A stretch of 64,000 bases of DNA from Novosphingobium sp. (GTDB lineage Bacteria > Pseudomonadota > Alphaproteobacteria > Sphingomonadales > Sphingomonadaceae), in NCBI GenBank assembly GCA_024236175.1, contig JACKKY010000001.1, positions 1-64,000 on the forward strand, read 5' to 3'. A program made the translations under genes and the position numbers. Position 1 is the first letter of the stretch, and every line of letters starts with the position of its first letter. The notes beneath the pieces were generated by a model that did no database searches, was not told the origin of the DNA, and saw only the letters and a program-made list of their open reading frames with translations. Positions 60,568-64,000 of this stretch are shown in pieces.

Positions 60568-60617
60568 GATCGGCGCGTTTGGCAGGTGAACCGGGGCTGG
60601 GCAAGGATAACCGGACA

Positions 60618-60639
60618 CCCCGCCCCTTCGAAGGCGGGG
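60618..60639. terminator. GC-rich hairpin after the dehydrogenase gene
   Basis: CCCCGCC and GGCGGGG pair around CCTTCGAA, between the dehydrogenase stop (60654) and the ccmC start. There is no clear T tract, so terminator function is uncertain; it may be a REP-like palindrome. Confidence 0.4.
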
Positions 60640-60653
60640 ATCGGGGCGAACCG

Positions 60654-61718
60654 TCAGCGACCGATCAGCTTTTGCGCCATCGCATCGGCAACCTGATCGG
60701 GTGAACGGCCTGTGGTTTCCGCATCCTTCCAGATCGCCGAAAGCCGGCCCGGGATCTCGTCGAGCTTCGCCTGCACCTGTTCGACGCCGCAGTGCTCGCC
60801 CGTCTGCCGGGCCAGATATTCCAGCGTCACGGCAATGATGCCGCCGGCATTGATGACATAGTCGGGCGCATAGAGGATGCCACGCGCGGCAAGCGCCGGG
60901 CCATGCCTTTCCAGCGCGAGCTGGTTATTCGCCCCGCCCGCCACGACAGGCGCGGCCAGGCGGGCTATCCCTTCGTCGTCCAGGATCGCGCCCAGCGCAT
61001 TGGGGCTGAAGACGTCGCATTCCACATCCATGATCGCTTCTGCCGGAACGACTTCGCCGCCCAGCTCGCGGGCGAGATCGTCCGCCCGTTCCCGGTCGAT
61101 ATCGGCAAGCGTGAGCTTCGCGCCGTCCGCCGCGAGCAGCCGGGCAGTCCCGCCGCCGACGCTGCCGGTGCCCTGGATGGCCACATGCACGCCTTCCATG
61201 CTCTCACGGCCGAACTTGTGCGCAACAGCAGCCCTGATCCCCAGATAGACGCCCCTGGCGGTGAAGGGCCCGGGGTCGCCGCCCGCGGCCCCGGCATGCT
61301 TCGCAGGCAGGCCGGTGACGAAGGACGTGCGCTCGGCAATCGCCACCATGTCAGCGTCGGTCATGCCGACATCCTCGGCAGTGACGTAGCGCCCGCCCAG
61401 CGCTTCGATCGCGTCGCCAAGCGCGGCGAGCATGGCGGGCGTCTTGGTACGCTGCGCATCGGCGAGAACCACCGCCTTGCCGCCGCCCATCGGCAGGCCG
61501 GCCATTGCGTTCTTGTAACTCATTCCGCGCGAGAGACGCAGCGCATCGCGCATCGCCATGGCCGGATCGGGATAGTGCCAGAACCGCGTTCCACCGGCGC
61601 CGGGTCCGAGATGGCTGGAATGGACGGCGAAAATCGCGGTCAGGCCGCTTTCGCGATGGCGAACCAGCTCGACAAGCTCATGATCGTCGAAATCGGGCTC
61701 GGTCCAGAAAGCCGTCAC
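60654..61718 (-). CDS. Leucine/phenylalanine/valine dehydrogenase family
   Basis: Oxidative deamination of branched or aromatic amino acids with NAD+. The 354-residue protein has the catalytic Lys region RGMSYKNAMAGLPMGGGKAV and the Rossmann motif IQGTGSVGGGTARLL. The start is GTG at 61718 with GGAG 6 bases upstream; a frame continuing to 61787 lies inside the tRNA-His gene and is rejected. The gene is only 27 bases from the tRNA. The preferred amino acid cannot be read from the sequence. Confidence 0.88.
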   Translation of the reverse strand: MTAFWTEPDFDDHELVELVRHRESGLTAIFAVHSSHLGPGAGGTRFWHYPDPAMAMRDALRLSRGMSYKNAMAGLPMGGGKAVVLADAQRTKTPAMLAALGDAIEALGGRYVTAEDVGMTDADMVAIAERTSFVTGLPAKHAGAAGGDPGPFTARGVYLGIRAAVAHKFGRESMEGVHVAIQGTGSVGGGTARLLAADGAKLTLADIDRERADDLARELGGEVVPAEAIMDVECDVFSPNALGAILDDEGIARLAAPVVAGGANNQLALERHGPALAARGILYAPDYVINAGGIIAVTLEYLARQTGEHCGVEQVQAKLDEIPGRLSAIWKDAETTGRSPDQVADAMAQKLIGR

Positions 61719-61744
61719 CTGCCGCTCCAGCCAGAGATGGAAAA

Positions 61745-61822
61745 TGGGGCGACCGACGGGGCTCGAACCCGTGACCTCCGGTACCACAAACCGGCGCTCT
61801 AACCAGCTGAGCTACGATCGCC
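61745..61822 (-). tRNA. tRNA-His (GUG)
   Basis: A 78-nt tRNA with the His-specific extra G at -1 opposite C73, encoded CCA, anticodon loop TTGTGGT (anticodon GTG) and T-loop GTTCGAG. Acceptor pairs GCGATCG/CGGTCGC are complete. Confidence 0.95.
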
Positions 61823-61850
61823 ATGCACTGCGCGCATATTGCGAGGCGCG

Positions 61851-61879
61851 CTGTTAGGGAACGTCGCGCCCCTCGACAA
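61851..61879 (-). promoter_or_regulatory. Promoter of tRNA-His
   Basis: On the minus strand TTGTCG (61874-61879), 17 bases, then TAACAG (61851-61856), 29 bases before the tRNA 5' end. Confidence 0.45.
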
Positions 61880-61986
61880 GCGGCGATTGACGCGGGAGCG
61901 CGCTCTCGCACAGGCCGCGCGGAATGCAAAGCAAAAATTTCGCGGGCCCGGCGCGGACGTAATTTTAATTGTCACATGCATGTCTT

Positions 61987-62631
61987 ATGGCGCGGGCCAT
62001 GTCCGGTCCCGGGGAATCGTCCGCGCAGCATCTGCTGTCTCGCAAGGGCATGCAGCGTGTGCCCTCGCCCAAGCTCGAACTGTTCATCCTGCGCGATTTC
62101 CTGTCCGGGGCCGAGTGCGATGCGCTGATCGACAGGATCGACGCCAAGCGGCGCCCTTCGACGCTGGCCAATTTCAACGGCGACGAACTGTTCCGCACCA
62201 GCGAGACCTGCGACCTCGACCATGCCGATCCGGTGGTTGCGGCGCTCGACGCCAAGCTCGGCGAAGTTTCAGGCATCGCGCCGGACCACGGGGAAACGAT
62301 GCAAGGGCAACGCTACGAGGTCGGCCAGGAATTCAAGGCCCATACGGATTGCTTCGAACCCAGCAGCGAGGATTGGGACAAATACTGTTCGGTAGCCGGC
62401 CAGCGCACCTGGACCTACATGATCTATCTCAATGAGGTCCCTGCCGGCGGGGCGACGCGTTTCAAGGAGATCGGGAAGACCGTCCGCCCCGAGCGCGGCA
62501 AACTGCTTGCCTGGAACAACCTCAATCCCGACGGCACGCCCAACATGGCGACGATGCATCACGCCATGAAGGTCCGCAAAGGGCTGAAATACGTGATTAC
62601 CCGCTGGTATCGTGAAAAGCCGTGGCAGTGA
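61987..62631 (+). CDS. 2OG/Fe(II) oxygenase, prolyl 4-hydroxylase-like
   Basis: The 214-residue protein has the P4Hc domain: FILRDFLSGAECDALIDRID, the iron ligands His-x-Asp in FKAHTDCFEP and the distal His with the 2OG-binding Lys in HHAMKVRKGLKYVITRW. The substrate is unknown. The start is uncertain (ATG 61987 or 61999), as neither has a good ribosome binding site. Confidence 0.83.
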   Translation: MARAMSGPGESSAQHLLSRKGMQRVPSPKLELFILRDFLSGAECDALIDRIDAKRRPSTLANFNGDELFRTSETCDLDHADPVVAALDAKLGEVSGIAPDHGETMQGQRYEVGQEFKAHTDCFEPSSEDWDKYCSVAGQRTWTYMIYLNEVPAGGATRFKEIGKTVRPERGKLLAWNNLNPDGTPNMATMHHAMKVRKGLKYVITRWYREKPWQ

Positions 62632-62662
62632 TCGCAGCGTTCACGGCTGGTTCTTTCGAATT

Positions 62663-62710
62663 CTTGCGATGGGAGCGGCAGCTTGCCACCGCTCCCATCG
62701 CTCGCAAGAC
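62663..62710. terminator. Bidirectional terminator-type hairpin
   Basis: TCTTGCGATGGGAGCGG (62663-62679) pairs with CCGCTCCCATCGC and, after a 4-base bulge, AAGA (62690-62710). It lies between the convergent ends of the P4H-like gene and the flp gene. Confidence 0.75.
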
Positions 62711-62727
62711 TGAGGGAGCCTTACGGG

Positions 62728-62895
62728 TTAGCCGTTTGCCATGGTCGACGACGTCGAATTGAACGTCGTACTGAGTTGGTCACCGATGCCCTGCATCGCG
62801 CTGACCGCGGCAACGGCGATCAGCCCACAGATCAAGGCATATTCGATTGCGGTCGCGCCGGATTGGTCGCGACACAGCCTTTGCATGAATTTCAT
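62728..62895 (-). CDS. flp: Flp/Fap-type pilin
   Basis: A 55-residue type IVb pilin: the short leader MKFMQRLCRDQSG, then ATAIEYALICGLIAVAAVSA, with the conserved Gly before the cleavage point and the Glu at +5 followed by Tyr, then a short hydrophilic end. AGGAGA precedes the ATG at good spacing. Flp pilins form the Tad adhesion pilus, but no tad genes are next to it. Confidence 0.9.
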   Translation of the reverse strand: MKFMQRLCRDQSGATAIEYALICGLIAVAAVSAMQGIGDQLSTTFNSTSSTMANG

Positions 62896-63103
62896 TCGAG
62901 TCTCCTGATATTGCGGTCCTCCACAATCTGCCCGAGCGCCGTACCCCTACATGCCCCCGAGCGATCCCCCGGTTTGCACAGGAGGATCGAGCGATTTTCA
63001 CCCGTCCGCCATAACTGCGAATGAAGGTGGCAAGTGAACAGGTTTGATTAACGCGCGGCCAACCATGCACCGCTTTTCGGGCCGCAGGCCCCCTTGGCGG
63101 CAG

Positions 63104-64000
63104 TCAATCCCAGGAGAGTGGCCTGGCGACCTGTTCCAGCGGTTTGCGCTCGCTGTCTATGCCGATAAGCCGGGTCAGCACTGCGGCGGCTGCCATCAGT
63201 CCCGAGCCAAGCAGGTAGCCCAGCAGGACCTGGTCGCGAGACCCGCTTTCTATGAGCGCTCCGAAGAGCCAAGGGGCCGCTACCCCGCCGATACCGGTTC
63301 CCAGCGCATAGAAGATGGCGATGGCGAGCGCCCGCGTCTCCAGCGGGAAGCTTTCCGCCACCGTCAGATAGGCCGCCGAAGCAGCGGCAGAGGCGAAAAA
63401 GAAGGTTACGCTCCAGCACAGCGTCTGGGTGAAGGCATCGAGCAGGCCCGCACGGAACGCCAGCCCGCTCGCCATCAGCAGGACCGCGGACATGCCGTAG
63501 GTCAGCATGATCATCGGCCTTCGTCCCACACTGTCGAAGAAGCGGCCGAGGATCAGCGGGCCGAGCACGTTGCCCGCCGCGAACGGCAGGATATACCAGC
63601 CCACGTCCGAGCCCGGCACGCCGTAGAAGTCCGTGAGCATCATGGCGTAGGTGAAGAAGATCGCATTGTAGAAGAAGGCCTGGGCTATCATGAGCGAGAG
63701 CCCGTAGACGGTGCGCTGGGGATAGGTCCGAAACAGGGTTACCGCCACTTCGAGAAGCGATGTCGACTTGCGCGAGCGGACGGCGACGGGCTGTTCGGCA
63801 ACCGGCGGGATCGTGTAGCCTTCCGCTTCGATCCGCTTCTCCAGGGCGGTGACGATGCTGTCAGCCTCGCCATATCGGCCGTGTATCGCCAGCCACCGTG
63901 GGCTCTCCGGCAGGAACCGCCTCAGATAGATGATGACCGATCCGATCAGGGCGCCGCCGAAGAAGGCAAGGCGCCAGCCCGTGTCAGGCGTGAACAAGTC
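63104..64000 (-). CDS. MFS transporter, partial (5' end outside the window)
   Basis: The C-terminal 298 or so residues of a sugar/metabolite-porter type MFS protein: RRFLPESPRWLA before the central loop, DSVGRRPMIMLTYGMSA and SAAYLTVAESFPLETRALAIAIFYA, with at least seven membrane helices. The frame is open through the right edge. The substrate is unknown. Confidence 0.85.
   Translation of the reverse strand, partial: DLFTPDTGWRLAFFGGALIGSVIIYLRRFLPESPRWLAIHGRYGEADSIVTALEKRIEAEGYTIPPVAEQPVAVRSRKSTSLLEVAVTLFRTYPQRTVYGLSLMIAQAFFYNAIFFTYAMMLTDFYGVPGSDVGWYILPFAAGNVLGPLILGRFFDSVGRRPMIMLTYGMSAVLLMASGLAFRAGLLDAFTQTLCWSVTFFFASAAASAAYLTVAESFPLETRALAIAIFYALGTGIGGVAAPWLFGALIESGSRDQVLLGYLLGSGLMAAAAVLTRLIGIDSERKPLEQVARPLSWD

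Noticed and set aside
61719..61787. N-terminal extension of the leucine dehydrogenase-type gene
   Set aside because: It lies mostly in the tRNA-His gene; a GTG with a good ribosome binding site follows.
1..64000. CRISPR array
   Set aside because: No regularly spaced direct repeats and no cas genes were seen on either strand.

Overview
The window looks like the chromosome of a GC-rich alphaproteobacterium, most probably a sphingomonad (Sphingomonadaceae/Erythrobacteraceae). The grounds are the style of the housekeeping proteins (acpP-fabF-mltG, dapF-mtaB-ftsY-yciB, the ccmCDEFGHI run), alphaproteobacterial LexA-type boxes (GTTC-N7-GTTC) and a set of small DUF proteins that I associate with sphingomonad plasmids and integrative elements. 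No rRNA is present, so the genus is an inference.

Bases 1 to about 25,200 are one end of an integrated conjugative or mobilizable element. It abuts the 3' end of a tRNA-Met(CAU) gene (25201-25277), next to a P4-type tyrosine integrase (23769-25022). Its other end and any mating-pair (T4SS) genes lie left of the window. The left part holds the DNA-processing operon on the minus strand: a ribbon-helix-helix protein, the coupling protein TraD and a TrwC/TraI-type (MOBF) relaxase. The relaxase is broken twice, by a frameshift near 975 and by loss of homology at about 72. Just upstream of this operon is a strong candidate oriT with F-plasmid architecture: a short hairpin followed by GCGTGGGGTGTG, predicted nic 4537/4538.

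If that nic assignment is right, the DNA from 4.5 to 23 kb enters the recipient first (a leading region). Its content fits: SSB, ArdC antirestriction protein, ParB-like nuclease, a DarB/strawberry-notch-like methylase-helicase, a CHC2-Toprim primase-like protein, a RES/Xre toxin-antitoxin pair, a SLOG/DUF2493 protein and several unknown small proteins. Apart from the RIT recombinases, all but one of the genes from 4.7 to 22.8 kb use the predicted transferred strand as template. Three AGAACAT-N4-AGAACAT direct repeats (alphaproteobacterial SOS boxes) stand before the relaxosome operon, before a small TraC-like gene and between the primase and a lytic transglycosylase gene. Transfer and establishment may therefore be induced by DNA damage.

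A RIT element (three overlapping tyrosine recombinases with 91-bp terminal inverted repeats, 15617-19322) has split the methylase-helicase gene. Its terminal repeat carries a ribosome binding site, an ATG and 24 codons in frame with the downstream half, so it rebuilds a start for the severed C-terminal helicase part.

From 25.3 kb on the sequence is ordinary chromosome: peroxiredoxin and a 2H phosphoesterase; acpP-fabF-mltG; an MFS transporter and a CPA2 antiporter; aspS; an acidic Trp-rich protein of unknown function; rnd and oxyR; a sulfatase; pgsA and an LplT-like transporter; a TPP enzyme, an EVE protein and a 2OG oxygenase; a GGDEF-EAL protein; dapF-mtaB-ftsY-yciB; a PuuD-like membrane protein; sodB and kup; a tightly overlapping cytochrome c maturation operon (ccmC to ccmI, no ccmA or ccmB here); a leucine dehydrogenase-type enzyme next to tRNA-His; a prolyl-hydroxylase-like protein; a 55-residue Flp pilin; and a partial MFS transporter at the right edge.
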